Below the pieces are notes generated by a model that saw only the letters and a program-made list of their open reading frames with translations, had not been told where the DNA came from and searched no databases. From NCBI GenBank assembly GCA_963377175.1, contig CAUJNA010001505.1:1-64000 (forward strand): a stretch of 64,000 nt of DNA, in the 5' to 3' direction. Shown piece after piece: positions 32,601 to 43,964 of the stretch. The stretch comes from Effrenium voratum. Taxonomy: Eukaryota; Sar; Dinophyceae; Suessiales; Symbiodiniaceae. The position numbers and the translations under genes were made by a program. Position 1 is the first letter of the stretch. Every line of letters starts with the position of its first letter.

Positions 32601-35600
32601 TTTCAAGCGCTTGGCCATTGTGTACATAATACATTCAATGTCCCTATTGTCTATTTGGCCTTGGCATGAACAATGTCATTGAGGGAACAGGACTGTTGCG
32701 GCAGCCACAGCCAACAGTAGTCAACGTTTGCTCCTACTATGTCAACTGCAGATCAAAGTACGGAACAGGACATGGATATGTTTGAAGCTCACTTGCATGA
32801 GCTGAAATGGAGGATCTGCTCTTGAACAGTTTTTGGATCTCTCCTGCTAGCTCACCCGATCCGTCCCCCTCAACCCCTGTGTGTACAATTCCAGAGTACC
32901 AGACTTGAGCCGCGCCAACGGAGTACTTTGTGAATGGACTGCTGGGCGTCAACAGCTACCTCATCCCCCTAAAGTTTACCAAGGCCCCCTACCCCCCAAA
33001 CTTTCGACCCAAACCGACTGCAACCTCATGCCCCTCGACCCCCGAACCCCTCAACTCAAAACCCTCCCCCCAAAACCCTCACCCCGTCACCCCGTCACCC
33101 AACTCATCCCTTAGGATCTGCCGAGTCCCCAGCGCCGAGCTCTGCCTGCGCCTGCTGCGCTCCGCCGCGCGCAGGCGCTCCTGCGGCGCCTCGGGCTTTG
33201 CACATGGAGCACAGCTTAAGATGTTTGAGGTGAATGTGGCATGTTTGGTGTTGGACGGGGTGGTTGGTTAGGGGAAAAGGGGCCGGAGGAACAATGAAGC
33301 AGCAACAAGGTTAGTTTGGGCCTTCGTTGGCCACTCCACTGGAAGCCAGAACTTGACCATGCATGGGGGCCTTCTAAGATGGGCATCCCCCCGAAATGTT
33401 GCTTGATCTTGTTGCCGCTGCCTTTTGGTTTTCGAACGGCAACACTAAACAATAATAATAATTGTCTTTTACGGAATGTTCTTCTGGTGCTGTTTTCACT
33501 AAACAGGGAGCGAGGCATCCCTTTGGTTCTCTGAAAAGGGTCAACATGCGGCGGCTCTTTGGTTGGATCTTGACAATGTGGACTTTTTGTTTGAATATGT
33601 GTGTCTTCAACCAAGAGGAACGAGCCAGTAGAGTGTCTGCGCAGGGGGGAGGCAATGCAAATGAACCTGACTGCAAATGCCCGTGACTGTCACCCTGGAT
33701 TCACACTCCCTGGCAGCTTTCTAGGAGCTTTGGCTTGAGTGGGGATTGCGTTGTAGGCAGTTTCTTGAGCCTTGAGGTGCGATTTGGAGACTTGCTACAA
33801 GACATGGAGCTTTTGAGTATTTTGCTGCTGGATGCCCCAGAGCGTACAGAGCACAAGAGGGCATCTTTGGTTCTTAGTATGAAGCTATGCTTTTTGTGAT
33901 GGCATTTGTTTGCTTGTTTTTGAGGATCTCACTTGATCATAGCGCAGTCTCATCCTGTATATATATATATATGTTCCAGGCCGTGGACCCCCCCCCCCCC
34001 CCCCCCCCCCACCCCCCCTGTGGGGGTGGGTGGTGGGGTGGTGGGGTGGTGGGGTGGGTGGTGGGGTGGTGGGGTGGTGGGGTGGTTGGTTGGTTGGGTG
34101 GTTGGGTGTGGTTCGGAGTTGGTTTAGCCTTGGTGGGTTGGTTTAGGGTTGGTTCAGGGTTGGTTCAGGGTTGGTTTGCGGTGGGTTTCGGGTGGGTTTG
34201 GGGTTTTGGGTTGATTTAGGCTTAGGGTTGGGGTTAAGGAGGGGTTGCAGGGTGGTTTGGTTTAGGGTAGGATGTTGCGAGAGGTGCGGGGGTGTTGGTT
34301 CACGGGGTGAAAGGGGGTCTGGGACCGAAGCTGCAGGGCTCGCACGGTACTGGACAGCATCCCCAGCATTGCCAGCATCATCCCCAAGATGCGGATGATG
34401 CGGGGGAATGGGGGGACCAACCATTGGGGGTCGTGGCCCAGGGACTGGTACATATATAGACGTGCTGGTGCGTGTTGGGTTCCAGCGAATGCAGGCGTTG
34501 CCCTCCAGCTTGTTTGTTCTAGGGTTTGTTTCCGCATGCGATGACCGTCTGTTTGACAGGTGTCAAAGGGCACACCAAGCATTACTGGAGGCCAAACAAC
34601 AGATATGGGATCCCTGTGCACATGCTGGAGAGGACACCAACCATAACCTTTGCATTTGGAGTCATCACAGTTTCGGCACCTTGAAGATGCTGTCGCCTCA
34701 GGTGTGTCCTCGGTGAACGGCGACTCCTCGAGGCAAGAACGGAATATCTAACCTGGCATTTTCAAGCACAACACATGCGACAAATGCATACATGTTTCCT
34801 CTTGTTGCTGAACAAGTGCCCCCCCAAATTCAAGCTCCAATCGGGTGGTGACCTTGGTTGCAAATGTTGACTTAGTTGAAAAGGGGAGGCCCCAAGTTTG
34901 TTCATTCTAGTGAAAAACGTTGCTTCCTGGTTTGGGACAAATTTCTTGTTAAGACCAGTTCAAACCTTGCTCTCAGAACCAAGCGTTGGTGGATGTTGAG
35001 CGCTGCCCATATGCTTTGGGTTAAGTGACAGCATAGAGTGGCTGAGGCTGGCGTTTCCTGCCTCGTTTCACAGGGAAGCAACAGGCATGGCCCATCACGC
35101 AGTCAGACTGTCGTGAGGTCCATACAAATGCTACAGACGTGTGTGTGTGTGTGTAGTGAAATCGCTTGTGAATTGATTCAATCATTACCTATGCATGAGT
35201 GAGTAAGTCGCGTTTGAATTGGTGCTTGTTTTTTTGATGGCCAGTCAGTTTCACTTCACACTGAGCTGGAGTCCAATTTAAATGTCAGCCGCTTGGCATT
35301 TTTTATGCTGCGAGGATTGGAAATGCCTGAGCCTGCGTGTCACGTGTGATAAACTTGCCACATACCTGTGATGCTGTTGTGCTTCCTTGTAGGATCGTTC
35401 ATTGCCATTTTGCGAGATATGTTCAGTTTGTGATTCTTCCAGTGTCTGCATTCTTGTCAGTTTGTGAGCTGCACTTTTTTGGGCAGATGTCATCAAGCTA
35501 CATGAGCCCGAGCCCTGCGAGGTCTCATGCTATCGTGCAGCTCTTCGTTCAGACGCCTTGAAGCAATCAAGTCCTGATAGGTCCTGATACAGTTGGGTTG

Positions 35601-38600
35601 GGACGCTTTGCAGACCCCATGAGGAGTCAATGAGCACTTTGAAAGGGGCCTAACAAGGGGAAGTGCCAATTGATCCCTACAGCTACAAGTCTCAGACTGT
35701 CAATGGCATAAATCTGTTGGAGTAAACCTAGCAGCCATGGTTGATTCAACACAGAAGCAAGGTGAATACCACGAATGAGTTTCTCGTCTTACAAGAGCCG
35801 ACTTCCTGGTGCTCGGTTTCAGTCACATAGCAATCGGTTTCCTTGATTTGCTTACTCTGACGATTCGGTTTCCTGGTTGGATTCCTATGATCTATACTCT
35901 ACTCCCCAGAATCACGGAACCTGAGCGGGCGTTCGGGTTCTGTGGTCTTTCCTGTTTTCCAAGGAACCCCTGCGAGCCTCCCATGGCCAGCATCGGCACC
36001 TTGACGTTGGTGGATCTCGCCGGGAGTGAGAAGGCGCGGTTGAGGGATCGTGGGGCGAGGACCCTGGCCCCAACAAGAAGTAACCCAAAGCGCATCGGAG
36101 GCACATGGAGCCACACCAGTTAGCAGAGGCACACTAGTTAGCACATCAGGGGCATACTCACGGGTGCAAGGGTCCACAGAGGCTAGGGAACTAGAATGGA
36201 GCTGTGGCGTTCCCCATGAGACATACCCTTGCTGGGCACTACATTAAACCAACAAAGACGGGTGCCAATGCTTGGGGACCGTGTAAAGGAATTCCAAGAG
36301 GAACCAGCCGCATTACCAACCTGCCCTGGTACTGGTTCATTGGGATAATCCCAACCCAAGCCTTATGCGAGGCCGTACTTGCTGTGGTTTGGGTTGTTAG
36401 GGGTGGTAGTAGTCTGTGAGCTGAAGGAGAGCAACATATTGACCAGTCATTCTGAATGTTGCTATGGTGACCTTGTGACATGTCAAGTATGTTGCCGTCT
36501 GACAATGTCCACATTGGATGATTCAGGTGAGTGTTTCGATGCGTTTGTTGGTGAGCTTCTTGGAGTTGGACCCAACCACTTGGCAACATGTTTTCTACCT
36601 GCTAGCTACCGTTTTCGGAGCCTTGCCAAAAGGGCTGGATTCATCGACACATCAAGTCCATGAACGCTGAGTGCTCCACATCGGTAGCGGCTTTCTTTCA
36701 AGAGAGCAAATTCAGGGGTTCAGTTGGTTGTCAGTCCGTTCAAGCGACTTCGACGAAGCTTTTGCCCGTTTGGGTGCCGATTGGAGTCACAAAGCTAGAG
36801 CAAAGAACGGACCCCGTTTGGCGGCTCAAACAAGCAGCATTTGCGGTTGCCAGGGCCTTGTTTGAACATGTCGCTATTTGAGGAACCCTCCTTTTGTTTT
36901 CCCTTTAAAGGAGAGGAGCCGGTTGCAACAAATGTTGCACCGGTCTCCTACTTCCGCCGCCAGGAGCATGAGAACCCCTCCCTGCACGGCCGCAAGAGCG
37001 CGCGCCTGCTGAACACCTCCCTTTGCTCCCTGAACCGCCTGCTGCGGAAGCTCCAGGCACAGCAAGAGGCGGTTGTGTAGGCTCAAAGCAGCATTCCGAG
37101 CAGGCGTTTTTTTTGATTGGACATGTGTTTGACTCGTTGCAAGGATGGTCCAAGTCAATACTTGAATAGATAAAAGATTCTTGGGAAAGGCCTTAGTAGG
37201 ATGGCCTTCATCCTGGATGTATCCATGGCAGGACATGCCCGTATATCCGGGACCCCAATGAGGCTGCAAACGGGATTCGCGTCGAATATGGGTAACGTTG
37301 ACATGTGGCTTAGGAACCCGCACTTAGAAAACCGGCGAAAAGGATTTAGCATCCGGCAAGGGTTTGCAATGTTTGCAAACGAGCCTGGCCCTTGCCGACA
37401 GAGCTATGCAGACACCCAACCTGAAGGGGGCCTTCGACGGCTCAGATGCCGAATGCGCGGGTCAAAACTTGGCCAATAGAGATTGTCGAGGATTTAAGCG
37501 GTGAGCATGACTTATGGCCGAGCATCCCCCAAGGAGTTTGACATGGCTCATGTTGCTGGGTTCTTCATGGGAATGTCTGCAGAATTGCGTATTCGTGCAT
37601 CTTGAAGGAGACCATGACCGGGGAAAATAGAGTGATCACATGTGTTGATGCCCCGGACCAGCTTTCAGGCCAAGCTTGTAAATGTAGTCTTTCCCGGTTC
37701 TTCCAGTTTGGGCAACTTATAGCGACCACCTTGCCCATAATGAAAGGATCCCTAATGTTCGATTCACACATTGTTACGACTATCCCAGACGAACAGTCTT
37801 TGGGATTCATCATATCCTTTGTTTTTGTTGCCATGTTTGATTCGATATGAGTTCATGAGTACCCTGCACCTGACACTCTGCATGCCAAGGAGGATTTATC
37901 ATTCAACCCCTTTGTTTGGACAAAAATAACCGCTAGAAGTGCAGCAAACCTCTGTGAGTTGGGCCCTAATTTTTGACAAGGAACCCTGCACGCCAAGTGC
38001 TGACTTGACCTTCCTTCGCCATTTGCCTTGGCAGACCGGCTGCCTCGACGAATCGGAGCGGCGGCAACTTAGCAGCAAAAACTGGTGGGGGCACAGGAGA
38101 ACCCATTGCATGGGTTTGTGGGGGGTGCAGGTTTACAGTAGCATTTTTGTTGGTGATGCCACGGGAATGAATCAATGGCGCACGATATCCCTGCAATGGC
38201 TGGCTGGCCCCATGCAGCCATTGAAGAATCTCTATGCGTTTGATTTGATATTCAAGGGCTTCACCCCACAGGTGCGGTCAGGCAGCCAGAGACAAGGGAT
38301 GTAGACAGACAGAGACAGGGACACCAAGACTATCAAATGCAAGAAAGTCGCACCGTTTCAAGAGTGGTCCTCCCCACTCATTTAGAGGGATGTGTGTTTC
38401 TTTGTTCCCATGGCTGGTCCCTGTTGCAGCTGGACTATCTGATGCCAAATTTCAAGCGTAAATGCAGGTCCTGCATTCCTGGCTGGTAGCGAATGGGCCA
38501 TATTCAGGCTTTGGGTTGCCCGATCCACTGACAGTCTGATGATAGAAGTGATACAACAACTTGATCCCAGGGAAATCGGGAGTATAAGCAGCAGATTCAT

Positions 38601-38995
38601 CTACTTGAACCCCAGTCATGATTGTTTTTCGATTACTTGTAATTTGCCCCCCATTGACCGGCCAAAGATTAGCTTTCTTTGGCTCAGGCGGGACCCAGTA
38701 ATGCAGTGTATCAGTGTATCCCAGTCGCCGGTATGGTGCGCAACCAGGAATTGTAGTCTTAAAAGGGTGGTTACCTTGCTTACCCACTTACCCGTCGTAT
38801 GTGTTTTGAGGGTACCCTTCTTCAGGCCATTTTTGAAGGGAAGCCAAGGGAAACTGCATTATTTTTGCTTGGACACCCGCCTAAAGAGGGTAGATGGTTA
38901 ATGCGTAGGCAGAGTGTCCTGAACAAGTGCCTCTGGGAGTACTTGCGCCCCGGCTGCGGCATCGCCCTCATCTTCTGCGTCAACCCCTCGCTAGG
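29642..38995 (+). CDS. Divergent kinesin motor-domain gene, about twelve short exons
   Basis: ATP-driven microtubule motor. The landmarks of the kinesin motor appear on one strand in family order: VAVRIRPEP (about 29642), EYEFSRVFGP (30413), AYGQ then TGSGKTHTIFG (30840-30850 and 31034), PGLLELFVQQVF (31263), EYFVNGLLGVN (about 32917), SAELCLRLL (33132), ARSHAIVQLF (35518), LTLVDLAGSEK (36001), ARLLNTSLCSLN (37000), and GIALIFCVNPS (38970). Most exon ends fit AG acceptors and GC or GT donors, as in dinoflagellates. The switch I motif is PARSH instead of SSRSH, so the protein is unusual. The strand beta-4 region (normally LEIYNE) and anything after the last strand were not found. Kinesin subfamily cannot be assigned. 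Confidence 0.78.
30391..30484 (+). CDS. Kinesin exon with FGP motif
   Basis: Contains QREEYEFSRVFGPEEDNQ, the F-x-F-D-x-VFGP strand-turn, then LFAQLQ. A GC donor follows at 30485 after CAG. The left edge is approximate. Confidence 0.72.
30789..30850 (+). CDS. Kinesin exon ending inside the P-loop
   Basis: Acceptor GGCAG|GG; reads GPAITDSIFAGVNETLFAYG plus two bases of the Gln codon. Frame and spacing join the preceding exon without gaps, giving the 27-residue LF-to-AYGQ distance expected. Donor is GC at 30851-30852. Confidence 0.8.
31034..31085 (+). CDS. Kinesin exon with Walker A
   Basis: Acceptor TGAG|G supplies the third base of Gln; then TGSGKTHTIFGSYSACT. A canonical GT donor (GTAACA) stands at 31086; a GC donor three codons earlier is an alternative that decides the frame of the next exon. 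Confidence 0.82.
31251..31318 (+). CDS. Kinesin exon after the P-loop
   Basis: Follows CTCAG. In one phase it reads PGLLELFVQQVFDTASLRAG, aligning with the PGxxxxxxxxLF helix of kinesins; in the phase given by the GT donor upstream it reads AHLPRACWSFL. I favour the first. Confidence 0.5.
32915..32958 (+). CDS. Kinesin exon, strand before helix alpha-3
   Basis: Reads EYFVNGLLGVN, comparable to the GVYVxGLxEV segment that precedes the SAEE helix. Boundaries are approximate. Confidence 0.5.
32965..33112. repeat. C-rich degenerate telomere-like intron sequence
   Basis: Dense CCCC runs with AACCCT/AAACCCTC words immediately upstream of a kinesin exon; a polypyrimidine function is possible. Confidence 0.6.
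33132..33196 (+). CDS. Kinesin exon, helix alpha-3
   Basis: After CCCAG reads AELCLRLLRSAARRRSCGAS; GC donor after GCCTCGG. Matches the EExxxLLxxGxxxRxxxAT helix before switch I. Confidence 0.65.
33957..34265. repeat. TA run, poly-C and G-rich GGTGG array in a kinesin intron
   Basis: An AT dinucleotide run (33957-33972), 23 consecutive C (33988-34010), then about 90 bp of GGGGTGGT units and about 150 bp of GGTTCAGGGTT-like units, the latter near the TTTAGGG telomere type. High G-quadruplex potential on the plus strand. Confidence 0.9.
35487..35551 (+). CDS. Kinesin exon with switch I
   Basis: After GGGCAG reads MSSSYMSPSPARSHAIVQLF. The NxxSSRSH motif is altered to SPSPARSH; Arg, Ser and His are kept. 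Confidence 0.72.
35989..36033 (+). CDS. Kinesin exon with switch II
   Basis: After GGCCAG reads IGTLTLVDLAGSEK; GC donor after GAGAAG. DLAGSE is the invariant switch II motif. Confidence 0.85.
36945..37054 (+). CDS. Kinesin exon, relay helix end and alpha-5 region
   Basis: Reads QEHENPSLHGRKSARLLNTS then LCSLNRLLRKLQ, matching the ExxxINxSLxxLxxVIxxL helix of kinesins; GC donor after CTCCAG. The codon third positions are strongly G/C, unlike the flanks. Confidence 0.75.
38034..38087 (+). CDS. Kinesin exon before the SKLT loop
   Basis: After TTGGCAG reads TGCLDESERRQLSSKNW, ending at a GT donor. Placed by position and phase: joined to the next exon it gives SSKN(W Q)SVLN, where kinesins have YRDSKLT. 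Confidence 0.5.
38909..38995 (+). CDS. Kinesin exon, last core strand
   Basis: Reads SVLNKCLWEYLRPGCG then IALIFCVNPS, aligned with SKLTRLLxxSLGGxxxTxMIxxVSPS. Acceptor is GTAG|GCAG or GCAG|AG. A GC donor is near 38996. Confidence 0.75.
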
Positions 38996-38999
38996 GCCT

Positions 39000-41900
39000 C
39001 GGATGGCCTTGGCTGAATTGCGGTGCGAATCCTGGGAGGGACGACTTGGCTGCAGGTACTCCAACCCTTTTTGGGTTCCATGTGAATTTGCGGGGGAGTA
39101 CCATTCCCTACATGGGGAGGGGCAGGGATCACTTTGGAGCCGTAGCCTGATAAATGCCCGTGTGCCTTCAACTACAGTTGCTGTATGACGCACACACTCA
39201 CGGCAGTCAACGGTCTGTGATTGGAGGCTTTGAGTTGACAGCTTGTGCTGGCAAAACTGAAGCTGGTTTCTTTGAGGCCCTCATGCCGAATTAGGGATCA
39301 GTAACAGGTGTGCAAAAGACGGCCATCACCCCCTGTCTGTGAACACCGGCCGATAGTTGCCTTCACGCAAAACAAGATAGAACTATGAACCTATTGCCAA
39401 CTCAAGTTGGAGGTGGTTCAGAGGCACCTCCCCTTTACATTCTATTGTCAAGCGCATGTCCAGCAAACATGAACAGCCAAAATACGCCCATGGAAGGCTG
39501 TAATTTGCCGAGCTCATAAGTAACGTTTGGTTTGAGGTTGTCCACGAAGAGGGATCCTTCATAAGGACTAGCATGTGCAACATCTCTTTGTGTAAATTGG
39601 ATGTGGTCAAAAACCACGCCAAAGTGCGATTGCGGGTTGCAAGCCCCAACTTTTCGTGTGAGCCAGGGGGCGCCCTCACTTGCAAGAGTTCGGAGCTTCG
39701 GGTGTTGAAACTATCCTAACAGAAGCAGATGTAGACCAACAGAAAGCCCGGCTGGCTGAATCTCCCATGGCTGAAGGGCAGGCTGAGGTGATCATGACAT
39801 TTGTGGGCAAGTAGCAGTTTTGCATAGGGAGATTCAACTGTTGTTAGGGAACCACACCTGGGAAGCTCTGACAAGGCGGTGTATCTGGCTGCGTGAATTA
39901 GCTTTGTCTCCAAATGGGCTTGACCCGCAAAAAAATCAGTTTGCTTCCTTTGGTTTGCCTTGGTTCTCCTTACGGGTAGCCTCAAAAGATGCACACTAGA
40001 GCCTTAGAGCTGGGACCCATGGCCAAACCACCGCACGCAAGGCTGCAGCACCGTGCTGCCAGCCTTTCCACCTTGGCCATGGCCACGGACCGGATGCCGA
40101 TCTGAAGACACCAGCCTCCTCGGATGTGGGCCCTTTTTGGGGATGGCTCAAAGGGTCCCCCGATTTGGGGACATACTCTTGTGTGGGCTTGTTTCTGCTC
40201 GTTTTGTGCTGGCTGGAATCTGTCATGGGATATTGTCACGTATGTTCGCTTGGCTTGAGCGAACTGGTTGTGTTGGAGTGAGTGACATGAGAAGGGTGTG
40301 TAAACGCTTCTTGAGGCGACCAGGAGGCTGGTCATTAACTTTTTGTGAAAAACCGCTGAAAAAGCTTTCCCACATGGCGGCCATGACACGGCTGAACATG
40401 ATTGGCCGCTCTCAGATGCCCGGCTTCCTCTTGGTTTCCTGTTTGCTAGTGCAAGCCACCCAAACAAGCCTCCTCACCGTTGATGGAGCCTTCTTTCGGG
40501 TGATTCCTTTGTTTCATGTTGTGAATCATAGAGGGGACGAGCAGACCATTTTGCAGCGAAGCGCAACGAACTTTCCAGGCACCAGGCAAAGGGATGCGTG
40601 CAGTGTCCTCCCGACAAAAGTGGAACACCTCAGAAGGTTGCAGGCGGAAGCTTTTGCCATTGGATCCCTGGACATTTCGGTTTTGGTTTCTTTCTTTAAA
40701 CACGTTTCTGGTAGTTGTGCGAAGATGCAAGTCTTCTTTGTGAAGAGCGAGGCATGCTTTGTGTTTTGGACTGTTGTGCTTGGGGAAGACAAGTTCAACG
40801 ATTGAGATGTACCTACTGGTGCTTGTGGCTCGACTAGTGCTACTGAAAGAATCGGCCTTCATGGCATCAGCGCTTTCAGACGCAGTGGAGGGTCGAATAA
40901 ACTCCACTACACATCGTACTAAAGACTCAGGTGGTCCATGTGTAAGGAATCAAGTTGTATTGATGATGACGCGCCCTGATTCACCAGACACATGCCGACA
41001 TCGGCTAGGCAAACAACGCACGCGGGAGAGTGTCGTGCTGCCAGCTGGCTGCCGTCAGGACAGCAAGCTGATCCACAGCCAACGCAAATGCCAGTACATC
41101 CAGCTAAGCCCGCATACTCCACATGAGACCATCCGTCAGGCGCGGAGGGAAGAAAAGGGATCCTGTTGTAAGCTCAAGGGGAGGTGAACGACATCGTGTT
41201 TGTATTCTGGTTTTCTTGGGGAGCCTTTGTCCAGGCCTGCGAACAGTTGAGCCTTATTTGACTCAGATTGTTGTTTTGATTTGAATTTGAGCGCTCAGCT
41301 AATCACTGTGTACGATTGTTTCTCCGCCACGATGTACGATCATATGTGTACGTACTCTGTCTCATTTTTGGTTGTTGCATGCTCAAGTTCCAACTGAGAA
41401 AGGTCACTTCCCGTTATGGAGACGGCAGGTCACGACGTTTGATGTCGGGTCACATCGTAACAAAATATATGTTCACAGCAAAATTCAAAGTTCACAACGG
41501 CGGGTAAGCAAAACATTCGAGTCATCGGCTGGCTTTGCATTCCTCGCCAATCAGTCAACTGGCAATGAATTCGAGCCGCAATTATATTTTGTGTGTTGAA
41601 TCATTTCTCTTTGACCGCGGTGAACATTAGAGAACACTGCTTGACCTGTTGACATCACGCTAGGTTCAGAAAAGCTTATGTGTGGAGTTAGTCATGTTTG
41701 GAGCAAAGCATGAAGCCGCACAAGTTCAACCCACAGATTTGGCGCCACAAGCCATGCGATTGATTGTATTCTGCAGGAGTTTTGTCATCTTTGTGGCATC
41801 CTCCATTTCAGTACTGCGGACCATTCACCCTGCAGTTGTTCAACGTGCTTTTGAGTGCACCCAGAACCCTTCCAAGATGAAATGCCGAAGTCGGGTGTAG

Positions 41901-43060
41901 TAAACGCTAACGCTTGGCTTGCTTGCACAACATCGTAACGCACACCCACATTTGTTGAAAACAGCCCATTTGATCGCACTTATCAAGCACTTTACATATT
42001 TTGCAAAGTTACAATTTGCATAAAAGGGGGGCAAGTGAGGAGACGGGTACCCCCTGAAGAGCACCTGAGGATGATTTGATGTAGAGTGCACGCCACCTTC
42101 TGAGCTGTGAACTCACTCGTCCAAAGCCGACCTTCGTGCCCTTTGGGTTGATTCATGTCTTGGGGCCCTTTTGGATTCAAAGAGAAGGCCGGAAGGAAAC
42201 CGCTGGGAGCTGCAGGTGCCCTCCAGTCCTTCCCCTCGAGGCCTCGGCTTGGGGGATGTGGGAAGCTGGCAACCGGAGCATCACCGGAACCTGAGAGCCT
42301 TCGCGCTGCTCAGCCGGTGTGAGTCAGATTTCACCATTGAAATAGCTGGTTCCGCACCCCCGATCAGCTAATCCGAATTGAGCACAACATGTCCAACCCT
42401 ATGAAAGGGATCTGCCCAGGAAGGACATAAAATGACCAACACACCTGCTAGATAATAGGTTAGACATGGCGCGCGATGCGCCTCCGTAGCAAAGGTAGAC
42501 CTCTGCATTTCAACGAGCTCCGGATGCGTGGCCGAAGTCGGCTGGAGCCACAAGTTACTTGGCAATGGTTATAAAGTTCCAATACTTCCAACAGTTTAAA
42601 TTTGGATACTGACAACCGTGTTCTCAATGGGTGGAAGGGGTTTGAAATTGGGTGAGATGGAATGCAATTACACATGTTCCTATTTGTCAACCCCCATTTT
42701 GAGATGAGTATTCCGCCCGGCCGGTTCGAGCCATACCCCCCACTAGGTAGTTGACAACACCTGAGCCGTCCCTGTCATTGCGAGAGATGGGCCAACGGCA
42801 GAATGCTCCTACATGAAGATGCCGCGCGAGATGTGGCTCAAGATATCTTGTCAGGACATGTTTGTGCAGCAGCGTGAAAGGGTGGTCCGGGATGTTTGTT
42901 CGTGAGTTCTCCGTTGCCTGTTTGGGGGTTGACCACTGCTGATGAAAGTCCCGAGCATAGTGGGTTAACCCATTTGCTACCTGACGGTGCTTAAGTTAGA
43001 CTGTTCACATCAAGATAGCGGGTATAGCCGGATGTTTGCCAAGCAAATGTATCCAGAGTC
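39000..43060. other. Non-coding stretch between kinesin and RCC1-like genes
   Basis: No further kinesin exon (neck or tail) could be identified. Patches at 40335-40440 and 42815-42895 are open in two frames each and may hold exons, but no family match was seen. Confidence 0.45.
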
Positions 43061-43102
43061 CCAGAAGTTTTGGTCCAGTGCAACTTCTTCATCCCGGCAC
43101 AG

Positions 43103-43337
43103 ATGTATCAAGTCAATGTCGCGTTGCCAAGTGGAAAAAGGAAATGCCTGACAGTTCCGCAATCCTCCCAAGTCGGGGACCTGAGGATTCTGGCCCAGAG
43201 ATCCTTTCATCAGGGCTCCCTCCAGCTGCTGACTGCGGAGGGCTGTTTGCTGGCTGACACCGAATCAGTGGCAGGGTTGCAAGACAAAGGCGACCTTACT
43301 GCGATCGTGTGTGAAACGAAAGTAGCGGCAAATGGAG
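43103..43337 (+). CDS. RCC1-like (HERC2-type) gene, ubiquitin-like exon
   Basis: Reads MYQVNVALPSGKRKCLTVPQ, then VGDLRILAQRSF, LLTAEGCLLAD and AGLQDKGDLTAIV, a ubiquitin-like beta-grasp pattern that in Symbiodiniaceae proteins precedes RCC1-like repeats. Frame is open to 43070; the ATG at 43103 may be the start or the exon may begin at a preceding CAG. It ends after the first base of a Gly codon, with a GA donor at 43338-43339. Confidence 0.75.
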
Positions 43338-43964
43338 GACTGGGGTTTGGTATGCCGACCGATCCAATGGGCGTACTGGTTGGATTCAGCAAAATTTGAT
43401 GGATGTGGCGTATTTTTGACTGGGTTCCAATTTTAGGGTTCATGCTTGTGAGCCATACGCGCCATACGCACATGGATGTGTTTAAAAGTGGAGAAGCATC
43501 CTGAGAAGAATATGTTATACACGGTTCGGCAAACTTTTGGGATTCTTGCTTTTGAGACACACGTAGATGATCCGTAGATGTTGTTTGTGAGACTCTTAAG
43601 CAACACATGACTTTGTGTGATATGAGCCAAGGGTGTTCACCAACCTACCATGAGGTGCACATTGTATACAGTCGAAAGCATGGTTCTTGATCCCCTGAAG
43701 GCGAACCGGTCCAATCTGGGCTTTTTGTGTTTCGATGACCACGCATCTCAAGTTTCTAGTGACTAGTACGATACTAGTATGAACTCTGCCACAAATAGGT
43801 GTGGGTTTATCCCAGTCTCTTCGGGACTTTGGTTTAGTGTGAGTACTATCTGGTCGGCAGTTTCGAATTCTTACTGTTTCCACCCCAGAAATCAGATGCC
43901 GTCTGATTATTTTGGGATAGGTGGCCCAATCACGCAAAGCCATGTGACAATGTGCCCCCTGGAG
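43338..43964 (+). other. Intron with GA donor and flanking 7-bp direct repeats
   Basis: Removing it joins VAAN-G to G-AFASW exactly in frame, as in related proteins. TGGAGGA occurs at 43333-43339 and again at 43960-43966, bridging both splice sites. The interior has no coding frame. Confidence 0.7.

Noticed and set aside
32000..32880. Missing kinesin LEIYNE exon
   Set aside because: Looked for on the plus strand between 31.3 and 32.9 kb without a convincing candidate; left out.
39982..40805. 161-codon minus and 250-codon plus frames overlapping each other
   Set aside because: No family motif, no splice-bounded exon, and both strands are equally open; chance frames in balanced DNA.
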